Assembly (NCBI GenBank): GCA_030533445.1
Contig: CM060065.1
Coordinates: forward strand, 47,747,964-47,811,963
Reading direction: 5' to 3'
From: Cyprinodon diabolis
Lineage: Eukaryota > Chordata > Actinopteri > Cyprinodontiformes > Cyprinodontidae
Length of the DNA: 64,000 bases
This document shows positions 22,028 through 33,400 of this stretch, piece by piece. Under the pieces are notes generated by a model. That model worked only from the letters and a program-made list of their open reading frames with translations. It searched no databases and had not been told where the DNA came from. Each line of letters begins with the position of its first letter. The first letter of the stretch is position 1. A program made the position numbers and the translations under genes.

Positions 22028-22526
22028 GTGGAACGGTTCACAAAATCCACGGTTCGGTTTCGTGGTCACGGTTTTCTGTTCGGTTCAGTATATGTTGATT
22101 ATTAGCCTGACATGTTGGTCGTTTTGCTCTTAGCATAAACAAAACGTGTAGCACAATGCTTGCACACTGTTGCACTTTTATCCACAACTTTCTTTCTGCC
22201 GTCATCGTAGGTCACTCTAAATGCAAAGTGCTCCCATACAGCAGAACTATAAAGTGCTGCTGGCGCGTCTTCCAACTCCTGTTCTTTCCCACTCGCCATA
22301 CCCACACAATTCTCCACAACAACTGATTTTTTTCAGCTACACCCGGCTACGCTGCTTCGCTTCTTCTTCTTCTTGTTTACTACTGGTGGTTGGCTTTGGT
22401 CGCAGTACCGCCACCTTCTGCTCTGGAGTGTAAACGCTTCGCCTATGAGAAAAAGGAGCAGCGCCTGAACCGAACGCAACACATGCGAGTCGAACCGAAC
22501 GGTTTTCATAAACCGTTCCATCCCTA
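22023..22526 (-). mobile_element. hAT-BED deletion derivative, copy 2 (inverted)
   Basis: It begins TAGAGGTGGAACGGTT and ends AAACCGTTCCATCCCTA, the family's inverted repeats. The internal ORF on the minus strand (22102-22317) starts [20 protein letters not shown] and contains [20 protein letters not shown], then stops. The target duplication cannot be told apart from the flanking TA repeat. It lies in the probable shank2 3' UTR, antisense to it. Confidence 0.85.
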
Positions 22527-22527
22527 A

Positions 22528-22563
<36 letters not shown>

Positions 22564-24644
22564 CACACACACATGTATATACACGTGTGTGTATATTGAT
22601 CTCACAGTGGAGAAATTTCCTGGTTGCATTAGCTCAGATAGTCAAAGGAGAAGAAAGCGCTTAAGGAAGAAAAAGGTGCATGGGATAAACACAGATATAT
22701 ACAGTTTTTAGGATTTTTTGGTGTGAAATACAGGGTTATTGCACAGGGTGTTTGCATGAGTATTTATACAGACTGATATTTATATATGTATAGTTATTGC
22801 ACTGGGTGCAATTATTGCTTTTCCCAAGAACAAATTAACTAATTTAGTTCTAAAAAGTGAACCCTGTGTCTCTTTGTAATGTCTGAAGAATTTTAAGAAA
22901 TGCTTTTGCGGCCCTAAAAATAAAAAATAGTCTATAACCAAAGCAGAAGTAAATGTAGTTGAGCAGCAACTCTTTGCGACCGCTTTTTTTAATCTACTAT
23001 TTACTGTTAAAACTTAATCAATAATGCACCTTAAAAAAAACAATAGTTTTGTCAGCTATAAGAGACCAATGTCTGTGTTTCCCAAAATGTTTATCTGTTC
23101 ACGGTTGTATTTGAATCCTGTTCTCTTGGACACCTTACAGCTTTCAACCGATTTAAATAGTTCACCCTAATATGATAAAACATTTAAGCACTTAGAGAAA
23201 CACGTAAGAACATAAAAGGAATATTTTTATTTCACAAAATATTTGTGCACTGATGTCAGATTGGAGATGAATGAGTGACCAGCTGGACCTGAAGGTTTGC
23301 CAAAAGGAGTAACAGTCTGGATTCTGTTTGGTTTCAGTAAAGATGGAGGCGGAACCAGAGCAGGAAGTCTTTCCCATATGTGAAAGGCTTTAAAATGTTC
23401 TGCGAGTTGTTTTTTTAGTTATTTTTCTGTAAATCAATCAATGAGACTTTTAAAATGTAGGAATCGGCCTGAGGGAGGCGCTGTTGTTCACCATGAGAGG
23501 TTAGAGGTTAACATCAGACTATTACTGGGCTGCAGTTTAATCATCTCTAAGAAGCTGAAGCCTGCTGTGTCTGTGAGGCGCGTCGTGTGCTGAGGCGTGT
23601 ATATAAGAGTGTTTAACGGGATGGAAATATTTATTGGGTTCTGTGTATAGATCTATCATAAAGCTTACAGGGTTAAAAGGAAGTCTATGAGGGTAGATCT
23701 ATAGTTCCTTAATGATCCTTTGCCCCTCCTACACACACACACACATCATCCTGCAGAGGATGCCTTAAAAAGCTCACTGCTCCCTTCCTCCATTGTAGTG
23801 GATCCAAGCATGCCCCCGCCCCCCCGCCCGCCTTCCATTGGCTCCATTTCACCCAGCTTCTTCAGGAGACAGACATCCACAACCCGTGTGTTCTGTGAAC
23901 ATCAGCCGTACGGTGGCTGGCGTGGGACAATGCTGCTATAATCCTGTTTTCAAACTCACAGCAGCGTGCTGGAGGCGGTAGAAAAGCACAGTATTTTTAA
24001 AGATTTGTATAGAGTTCTATGAAATTTTATAGAGGCTATCTGAACAAATACTGTTCAACACAGATGTATGGATTGCCAAAAACAGAAATAATATATACGT
24101 AGATCAAAATGTGGATTATTATTATTGTTATTATTAGATTTATGGGTTATGTAAGAAGCAATATTTATTCTGAATGAATCTCCTTGGTTGTGTTTTATTT
24201 TATACTTTTTCTCTTGATGCCGTCACTTCATTAGTGTATTAATGACTTGTTGCCTAAAGTAGAAAACACTCTGCTGCAGTAGATTTAAGATATTTTGGCC
24301 AATCAAGTGTTTTCTGACAAACACCATCTGCCTAAGTAGAGCGCTCTCGTGTGTACATTTGGAAACTTGTCCTGCAGGAAATAAATCCGCCAGAATCCCC
24401 CCCCCTAAAAACACTGCTCCCACTTTCATCATCGTCAAACATTCGGGTAACTTTAGTTTCTCTTCCTTTAGTTTTCCATGAATAGATTTTTATTCTTTAA
24501 GTCTTCATAGAGGCTAAGATGTTTTTGGTAATTTGTGCTAAAGACTTGTGTTCATGTTTTCTATGTTGCTGTAATTCTGTGCTACTGAATCATCTTAGAG
24601 TCGACTAATTACTGAAATGAAAAGAGAGAATTTTCCTGTAAAAG

Positions 24645-24664
24645 CCCCCCCCCCCCCCCCCCCC
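24645..24664 (+). repeat. C20 homopolymer
   Basis: Twenty consecutive C lie in the probable shank2 3' UTR, about 50 bases before the candidate polyadenylation signal. Confidence 0.9.
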
Positions 24665-24712
24665 TTCAATTCCTCAAGGTTTCTTGTATGGCAACCAAAA
24701 GTCACTGTAAGA

Positions 24713-24718
24713 AATAAA
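24713..24718 (+). promoter_or_regulatory. shank2: Candidate shank2 polyadenylation signal
   Basis: AATAAA is followed within 20-60 bases by GTGTGGTC and GTGTGTTTTTTTT, a GU/U-rich downstream element. It lies 4.1 kb after the stop codon and before a MITE-filled intergenic region. Confidence 0.4.
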
Positions 24719-25207
24719 TATAATATTGCACTAGTGTGGTCTTCTTCCCATGAGTGTGTTTTTTTTCCACAGCTGCTGAGGAACATTTAAGACTAAATAC
24801 CGCCACCCTCTGGACAAATTTAGTCATTACAGGTAATTGATCCACAATGTTTGTCCATAGCACTAAGATCTGTGGCAATTTTAAAAGAATTCTCCCTTCC
24901 CACTGGTTTAATCCAGCCCTGCTGAGGTGTAGGTACAGTCAGAGATAAGTAGGGGGAAAAAATGGAAATATTTGAAAAATAAGTGTGATGGTGGAAAAGG
25001 AAAACGTGACGTTAATGAGCAAACAAAAAGCCTGGGGTCCTTTTCAATAAGCAGGTTTCACAAACTCAGACTTAAATCCTCAACTTTAAATTGATCTAGC
25101 TTCAAGTTGGGAACTCTGATTAGTTGAATCAACTCTAAGTATGAAAAACCATTATCATTGGTAACAGGAAGTGCCCATTTCACTCCACTGGACCTAGAGA
25201 TTATAAT

Positions 25208-25567
25208 TAGTGTTGCACCAATGCCATTTTTTGGCCCTGATACGTGGCTCTGCAGTATTGGCCGATACCATCTGTTTGAATTTGATATGTGTGTGTATGT
25301 TTGAAGAACTGCATCCTACTTGGATGTAAAATAATTGCCGTCAAGGCTTTGTCAATCTGCTGCCTACCTTTGTGAAGCAGGAAAAAGACTAATACAAAGT
25401 AGAACCTTTTATTGCCTACCTGGAATGGGTGACAATACTTGAATAAACTTTTGGCTCTCAAAATGGTATCGGGGCTCTTTTGTTGGTATTCACCAATACC
25501 CATACCACCATTTTAGTGCTGGATCGGGGCCCCGCCTGATACTGGTATCGGTATCGGTGAAACAGTA
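25208..25567 (-). mobile_element. MITE with TAGTGTTGCACC ends, copy A
   Basis: It begins TAGTGTTGCACCAATGCC and ends GGTATCGGTGAAACAGTA. It is flanked by ATTATAAT (25200-25207) and GTTATAAT (25568-25575), an 8-bp duplication with one mismatch. It is related in inverse orientation to 38099-38420. The size and 8-bp target site suggest a hAT-type non-autonomous element. Confidence 0.75.
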
Positions 25568-25599
25568 GTTATAATCAAGGCTGTGTCTGAATATCCGCC

Positions 25600-26112
25600 C
25601 TAAACCCCAAATCCCTCAATCACTATATAGAGCGAGGACTATATAGTGAACTCAATTAACTGACCGTTTGGACAGATGATCACTATAGCTGTGTCTAAAT
25701 GTCCACCTTAATCCCTATATAGGGCACTATATAGTGGTTACTCTATTTTAAATGAGTGTCGAACGTCTAGTGGATGAAAAAGTAGTGGACCTAAAATTTC
25801 CCACAATGCACCTTGAAAAGTAGTGATCATCCATGGTCACTAGACAAGCAGACATATATCCCAGAATGCTTTGCGAGGAGGGCTCTCATCACTAAGCATT
25901 ATGGGATTTGTTGTCAAAGCGGCACGCTGTTGAAATAGACTGGCACTAACTGACAGTGGCGACAAATAACAAAGAAGGTGCAGGAACTGCGTGGGGAGGC
26001 GGAGTCACGTGACCAACAAGGAGTGAAAAGTATATGTCCCAATGGTCCGTTAACCGAGTTTACTATAAAGCCCATTATATAGTCCCTGCTCTATATAGTG
26101 CATTGGGGATTT
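25600..26112. mobile_element. Hairpin MITE with CACTATATAG repeats
   Basis: The left part (AAATCCCTCAATCACTATATAG...GGACTATATAG) is the inverse of the right part (...ATATAGTCCCTGCTCTATATAGTGCATTGGGG), about 85-90 bases each. Several internal CACTATATAG words occur. No target duplication was resolved. Confidence 0.6.
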
Positions 26113-27834
26113 TTTCTACCACCAGGATACTTTTCACCAATTATTTTGTTGCATTTAGGAGGTTTAAAATGTAAACATTTCTAAAAAGAGATATAATCAT
26201 ATTAACTGTTATGTTATACCAGGACACTTGACTTCTTTAACTGCACAAACTTCGTCTCCACAAACCTAAAGTCCATACTTCTGAGTGTGAAGTGGAGGAT
26301 CAGACTGTGGAAGGACTCGAGACACAAGGTTTGTTCAGAGCAGCTCATCTTGACTGTTAGGTTAAAAAATGTAGGTTTGTAAAAGAAGACCTGAGTCCAC
26401 ACAGTAAGGGATTTTCAACAGCTTCTGCAGAAGGGGAGAAAAAGCTACAACCCAACACACTACTCTCTCTCTCTGACCCCCCTCCTGCAGTGCCTTATTT
26501 ATTAACAGAACATAACACATGGTTACAAAACAGTATTGTTCTGAAAGGACAATTGATCAGGTCATAAGACAGGATGCTCCACTGACTGAATCACAAGACA
26601 GAGCGGTCTTCTGATTGAACCATGAGACAGAGTGAAGCATCTCCTTTCCTCCATGTTCTATATGCACATACATTAATTTTATAATCATAATTGAATAAAC
26701 CTAACATTGACCACCCCTGCAGGAGCTCTCATCAGCAGTTTCTCCATCTTCAACATTGCCATGATACCTAAGGATGCAGCATGAAGCTATGAGTAATAAT
26801 TGGACATCTTATGTCAGAGCCTGTATTTCACACATTTATGACAGTGATGTATATTTTGTCCAGGTGAAAAAGCATTACTAACCAGGTTTAACCCTAAAGC
26901 ATCTTAGAGGGGTCTGCAGGATGTCATTATAAATAAATATTATTTAACAGCTCACAATTATTTTTATATACACAAGTTAAATGCACATCAGCTTTCAGCG
27001 CACTTTAGGAAGTAACGTAGATTTGTGTGAACAAGCTGCATTTCAATATTAGAAAACGGGGTCTTATCAATTTCCTCCTCATACTTGTGTTATTTCCTCT
27101 ACACTTTAGCTGAAGTATGTAGCACAGAGGCTTAGCAAGAATATAAAATTCACTTAAAAACCTCTTTATGTTGTTGAATTGCTAGTTTTACCATCAACCC
27201 GCCCCTTTTACTGTATCTGGCCTTGGGACCGACAGCATGACCTTGAAAGACACTCTGGCAGAGTTACTGAATGTTGTTCTTTTCTTTTCTTTATTTTCAT
27301 TTCTTAAACTATTTCTAATTTCTAAATCGGTTTTTGAACTTAATTAGTAGCATATATATACCAGATCTTAAAAAAAGATTTTTACAACGTTGAAATCATA
27401 CACATTGCTACCAGTTTTTATCAGGTAGTTTTAAGATTTTATGATGTCATCAAGTTGGCTTTTTATGGAAAAATCCGTAGAGAAACCAGATTTAACAAAT
27501 GCAACGATTTTTAAATGTTCAAAAAGGTGATCAAAATGGGGATTAGAAACAAAATAACTGTAAATAGTGTAAAAGGTCTTAATGGTTTAAAATCCTTGTT
27601 TCCTGTCAGCTGCATAGATCTCCTAGTTGGCTGAGATAAGGGAGCAACAAAGGGGATCTTGTTAAGCTTTTTCATATTGTTTTTTTAGTACTAGTACCAA
27701 TTTATGTATTATTATCATTTTGCCCTGGACACCCATTTCTTGAGTTTGCCTGATCTGTCCATTTTTGCATTTTCATTTTCAAAATCCTGTTTTCCCCTCA
27801 TGAATCGTTTCAGTTGGTTTTGCTCAACAAGCTT

Positions 27835-29075
27835 TTGTTACGTTTCCTGGACGTCTGCTGAGGCCGACTGGGATTCATGGAGACAGAAGCGGACAGAAAA
27901 AGAAGCGGAAATACAAAAGGCAACAGTCAACCAGCCTTCTGGGATTTTGTTCCAGATCAGTGGAGCATAGGAACTTAATGCTGCTTCTCCATGTTTGGTT
28001 CTAGTTCTGGGTGAACAGAGTAGGCTGGAACTAGAAGACCTGAGCGGCCTGGGAGGTGGATCCACTGACGACAGATCTGTTATGAAATGAGGTTCTGATC
28101 TATTCAATGATTTCTAGACTAACAGAAGGATTTTAAAGTCTATTCTCTGAGCTACATGGAGTCAGTGGAAGGACTTCAGAACCGGCCTGATGTGCTCTAC
28201 TTTCTTAGTTCTAGTGAGAACATGGGCAGCAGCATTATGGATCAGCTGCAGCTGTCTGATGGACTTTTTACGCAAATCTATGAAGACACTTAGTAACTGC
28301 CTTTACGAGCCTCTGGAGGTTCAGGTCTGAGTCCATCAGACACCAACATTTCAGCCATAATCAGTGGTTTCTAGCTGTAGTAGCTGAAGCTGTGAGCTAA
28401 CTCTGGATTTCTCCTCCTTTGGTCCAAAGATTATTACCTCAGTTTGGTTTTTATTCAGTTGTAGAAAATGATGGTGCATCCACATATTTATCTGTTCTAA
28501 GCATCTAACCAACACTCTGATGGGTTCTTAGATGTAAAGCATAGTTATGGTAGCTGATGTCATTGTTTGCTATAATCTGACTTAAGGGGAGCATGGAGAT
28601 GTTGAATATGAAGGACCACACGTGATTTTTCTGGTCTATGCTTTAGAGTGCCTTACTGACACATAGAAGTCCGTGTCCTTCAGGTAGGATTTAAACCAGT
28701 CCAGTGATGTAGCAGAAAGGCCAACCCAGTTTTCCAGACGCTCTAATAAAATCCACTGATCAACAATATCAAACGCTGCACTGAGGTCCAATAATACCAG
28801 CACTGTGGTTCTTCCAAAGTGAGTTTATACGGATGTTATTGAACACCTTCATCAGAGACCTCTCTGTTCTGTGGTTAGCATGAAAATCTGACTGGAAGAC
28901 ATCAAAGCAGCTGGTCATTATTCAGAAGGCTTTTAACTGTTGAAACAACTTTTCAATTATTTTATTGATGAATGTGAGGTTTGAGATGGGTCTGTAGTTC
29001 TGAAAGACCAATTTATGCAAACTTCTCTTTTTCAACAATGGTTTGATAAAAAAGGTGGAGATGCTGAGGGCTTTT
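27835..29075 (-). mobile_element. LINE remnant with reverse transcriptase (antisense)
   Basis: On the minus strand the sequence near 28640-28780 reads FDIVDQWILLERLENWVG then LSATSLDWFKSYL. This is the conserved reverse-transcriptase segment that follows the first catalytic Asp region of LINE proteins. A downstream piece reads PLIWNKIPEG, the C-terminal tail, then 3' UTR of the family seen at 6490 and 14161. Frames are broken by stops and shifts. It is an inactive copy. Confidence 0.65.
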
Positions 29076-29495
29076 TTAGAGTCAAAACAAAGAAAGTGTT
29101 TGGAAATAGAGTCTAAATATTACGAGAATCTGGAGCACTCCCTAATAACAGTCCCCTCTCTCTCTCTCAGACATGTTGTCCTGGCCTCAGAGCTCCAAGG
29201 CTAAATGAATAAAACTGAGCACTCATAAATCTCTCTCTCTCATATATATATATAAATAAATAAATACATACATGGGAATTAATAGGAGACGGTGATTTTA
29301 AAGAGGAGGATGCTGGCATGCTTTATAAGACGAGTGTAGTTTTAGGCTATTAATCTAGCTGCTTAAAATGACGCTGAAGTGAAATAAATAAGAAGTTCTC
29401 TAATCTCAGCAGGAAAGTCGTTAGATGTTGCCTTGATTTAACATCTGAAACCAACTCTTAATGAATAAGAAAAGGGGCCCAACGGGGTTAAATGT

Positions 29496-30287
29496 TCATA
29501 CTTTATTTATTGAAACTTAAGAAAAACAGAAAACAAATAAACGAGCAGGTTATGATGTAACTGAAACAAACACAAAAATAATCCATTTGAAAAGGTCACT
29601 TATTATAAAACCCAGAGATGAATTATTAAAAATGAGCCTTTTCAGCCGCCATGGCTGTTTTTAAAGGTCAATCACCTCTGAGGTCAACAGACGCCTCCTG
29701 GTGGTGAAGAAACATTAAGACAGAAAAACAACATTCAGAGCAGCTCAATCAAAATGTTTCAACGTTGAAGAGAAGAACGGCGACAGGAACAGATTAACCG
29801 GGACATGATTCCAAACGGGGCATCCATAATACTCTGAAGGAAAGAAGGACGGGTTAGCTCCCCCTCCCACGATCGTTTAGAGCCAATAATACCATCTGAC
29901 AAAGCTTAAGATGATTCATTGGGTGCAGCTTCAGTCAGGAGGGAGTCGGACCTCTGGTCCAACATGGAGAAACAGGTTTTGGTCCATGATCAGAAGTTTA
30001 GGGTGGAGCTACAGACAGCTGCCTCCGGCCCCTCCTGTTGTTCAGCCAGTTTCTACTCAGACTAAATTAATTTCCCAACTCATCCTGATTAATCTGCATC
30101 TTCAGGGAGTAAAAGTTAAGCGACCTGCTGCATCTATCTGCTTCTAAGGCGGAGGAAGCTGCTCCTCCTGTCTGCTGCTGCACAGGAAGTAGGATCTGAC
30201 GGGACGATGGAAGGAGGGAAAGAAAGCGAGGAGACCAAGGGGCCGGCGCAGCGTTGAAGCTCTAACATGAGGTGAGGAGGAGCGCCG
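29496..30287 (-). other. cttn: cttn 3' UTR
   Basis: This is noncoding sequence between the stop codon (30288-30290) and the AATAAATAAA signal. The true cleavage point is not determined. Confidence 0.6.
29502..29511 (-). promoter_or_regulatory. cttn: cttn polyadenylation signals (two overlapping)
   Basis: On the minus strand AATAAATAAA lies about 780 bases after the cttn stop codon. No other gene on this strand is close. Confidence 0.65.
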
Positions 30288-30424
30288 TTACTGCCGCACC
30301 TCCACGTAGTTGGCAGGGAAGAGGCCGTAGGTGCCTCTGCAAACACCGCGCCACCAGCCCTCATCGATCATCTCGATGTTGGTGATGATGTCATCGGGGT
30401 CGAAGGAGATCTCGTCATCGCCAG
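30288..30424 (-). CDS. cttn: cttn SH3 terminal exon
   Basis: [20 protein letters not shown] then [24 protein letters not shown] split by the conserved WW and ending in TAA (30290-30288). All canonical SH3 ligand-groove residues are present. Confidence 0.97.
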
Positions 30425-33400
30425 CTGGAAGAGGAACGACACGTGAACGTCAGAAATACTGAAAGAAGCAGCTTTAACAGAGTCAAACCGGAGCCAGTAG
30501 AACCCATAAAAGTTCTGGAACCAGGAGTTTGGTTCTGCCAGAGGCGACCAGAAAAAAAAAAAACAAGGAAGAAGGTTTGGGAACCGTGGATGCAACGTCT
30601 TCACAGCCCCGGTTTCTGAGGGCCCGGCCAGAACCAGTCAGCTGGAAGAAATGAAAAAGTTCTAAAGAACTGTTAACGGGCCAGCAGGAACCTCTCGATC
30701 GTAAAAACATAACCAGGTGTGAAAATGACCAAAAACCCGCCCTGACCCAGAGCGCCAGGAACCACTGGTTCTGACTTCATCGGGTTTCTGTTCCAGCCTC
30801 ACCTGCTTGGTAGTCGTATAGGGCCACAGCCGTCACCCCGAGGTCCTCTCCGTACTCGTCTGTAAGAAAACAAAACTCATCAGGACCAGAAGAACCGAAC
30901 GGATCGGCCCGACTGAACATCGCCATGTTTTAGATACTCCACCTGCTGCAGCGGGCTCCTCCGGGTTCTGGTAGAGATCTGGTTGTTCATAGTCATCCTG
31001 GGCGTCCTCCGTGTTCTCGTAGACCGGTTCTGAGTCTCTAGCAGCTTTGCTCAGAACTTCCTGATTGTTCTAGAAGGGAAACCAGGAAGAAGGAGCTTAA
31101 ACTGCGGCTCATTGTGGGAGAAGCTGGTCCACATCCAGTCCAAGTGGAACCAGAACCCACCTGGTACTCCGCTTCAGGCTGAGCTGGGGGAGTCGGACTT
31201 GGAGCGTGGACAGGAGAGGCAGGACGCTCCACCTTCCGCCGCGCCTCCTCCTGCTCCTGCTGCTCCTTGGCCTGTCGGCGCGCCCGCTCCTCCTCGGCCC
31301 GCCGCCGGTCCTCCTCCTCCTTCTGCTTGGCAATGTTCTCGAAGCGTGCTTTGATGCTGCCGGTGCTGCTGCTCGCTGCTCCAGAACACCAGGGGGACAC
31401 GGTGAGTTCAAAGATCCCAGTAAAAATAAAGAACACAATGAAGATAAAGCCTCACCAGCTTCTACAGGTTTGGTTTTCTGGTAGGACGACTTCAGCTTCT
31501 CCACGTCCTCAAAGGTTCCAGCGCTCTGTCCGACACAAACGGGTCAGGAAAGCGTTCTGGAATGACGCCACAAACTAACAGAAGCTGGAGCCTTACCTTG
31601 TCCATGCGGTCGTTCTGGACACCAAACTTCCCTCCGAACCCTTTGGAATAATCTGGAGAAAAAAAGAAGCAGTCCGATCAGAACCGGGGCGATCAGAACC
31701 AGTCCTCCTGGCTCTGAATGGCTGAGGAGCTCATGCAGAGCTGAGGAGGAAGCAGCCTCTACGTGCACGGCTGCAGCGGGAAGCGGGCGTGCACGGTGAC
31801 CAAACATGCACCAAATCGACAGACAGACGGAAAAAATAAATCCATGCAGCAAGACGTTTTGAGAACTTTATGATCCGGTAGAGAGGGAGGTTTATATCTA
31901 GAGAGGGAGGATCTATGGGAGGGAGGAGGGGGAGAGCAGGTCCATCCATTCACACCAGAACAGCACTGATCTCAATCAGCTTCTGAAGGTTTTTTTAGAT
32001 TCTTTCTATCCGATAATTAAATTCTGGCAATCAGGCAGATAATCTGATGATGTTAGCCAGATTTATCCAGACTGGGGAAAAAAAACAAAACAAAAAACAC
32101 ACCTTTGTCTACTTAATAAAAGCTACCAGGAACACAACAAAAGCATCTAGTGCCGCTTGTAAAACTGCTACGTTTCACAATTGAAAAATAGATCTGGATA
32201 CATTGACTTAATCCATTAAAAATTAAATTTTAGCCTGGAAATAAAGGTGTTTTTTTTTGTTTTTTCTAATCATCAAACCTGGAAAAACTGCTGGAATAAA
32301 GCAGACATTTCCAGACTGTAGTTAATCCTGGAGTCCGAATCATCAGAAACGGAGCAGAAAGGAAACTTCTTCCTCAGAAGTAAAACTAACCAGGAAGTTG
32401 AACAGAAAATGAGGAGAAACAGCTGAACACGTCTGAATTCCTGCTTTCAGGAATGAAAACAGGAAGTGAATTGTTCAGCGCTTCTCATTGGTCCATCAGT
32501 GCTGCAGAGGTGGTGGTGGTGGTGGTGTTGGTGGTGGTGGTGGTGGGGGGGGGGGGGGGCGTGTCGCGGCTGAAGGAGAGCAGGTGAGGAGCCAGTCAGG
32601 TGAAGGGAAACAGGAAGTTGTGGATCAGGAATATCTCTGTGCCTTTCTGGGACTCGTGCTTGGCCAGGTTCTCCTTGTGCTCATAGCCCAGAGCACTCTG
32701 GTCCTGCCTCTCCACTTCTACCCCATACCGCCCGCCAAACCCACGCTTATAGTCTGAAACACACATGGACAGACATACAGACAGACAGACGCTACCACAG
32801 AGACAAGGACATCAGGACCATCAGACAGGAAGCAGAACCTCCAGGTTTAACAGACGGGTCAAAGTTTATCCCCGTTTCTGGGTCCATTTATCACTATAGA
32901 AAAAGAACAGGGACAGAACTCTGAGCAGAACCGGTTCTCCTGAAAACCCACCCAGGATGAAGACCAGAACCAGACGGCAAACCGACTCGTTCAGATCAGA
33001 GGCTGCGTCCAGAAGAGTTTGGCTGTGGATTCAAACAGGTCCAGACTTCTCCGGCTTTTACTGCCTGTACGCTATGTTGCCTAGCAACCATGACAGTTGA
33101 AACACAAAGCAGGCAAAGAATGGATGCAGAACTCCTCACTACTGTCCTGGGTATTAATAACATTTCTGTGGAGCTTCAGCAGAAGTACCGTCATCTCAGA
33201 TATCAGATTTATAGTCCCAACACTGCAGAGATATTAGAATCTGAGCCTTAATGTCAGCCTCCCTGTGCAGCAGACTGTTACCCATTTACACAGGGACAGA
33301 TAAAACCTTTCGATGAACCAAACATTACCCGCCACATATCTGACCATAACGCGGTTCACTTTTCACGGTCTCGCTGCTTCAAGGATTTGCATCATGTATT

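Larger units (their letters stand above)
20569..24740 (+). other. shank2: Probable shank2 3' UTR
   Basis: No coding sequence follows the SAM exon for about 4 kb. Contents are CA/GT microsatellites near 21220-21250 and 21410-21435, an antisense hAT-BED element (22023-22526) inside a TA repeat, and a C20 tract (24645-24664). An AATAAA at 24713-24718 followed by a GT-rich stretch is the best candidate 3' end; earlier AATAAA-like sites near 22918 and 24368 are alternatives. The extent is inferred, not shown. Confidence 0.5.
24741..29495. other. Convergent intergenic region shank2-cttn
   Basis: It lies between two converging genes. It holds a 360-bp MITE (25208-25567), a hairpin MITE (25600-26112) and an antisense LINE remnant (27835-29075). 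In 26113-27834 I see only AT-rich sequence with short simple tracts and no coding exon. Confidence 0.7.

Noticed and set aside
25207..25503. Similar peptides from 25207-25503 (-) and 38206-38424 (+)
   Set aside because: Similarity reflects shared MITE DNA; the elements are non-autonomous and the frames differ in length and ends.
30134..30364. 76-codon minus-strand ORF over the cttn SH3 exon
   Set aside because: Wrong frame; the SH3 frame ends at 30288 and joins upstream exons.
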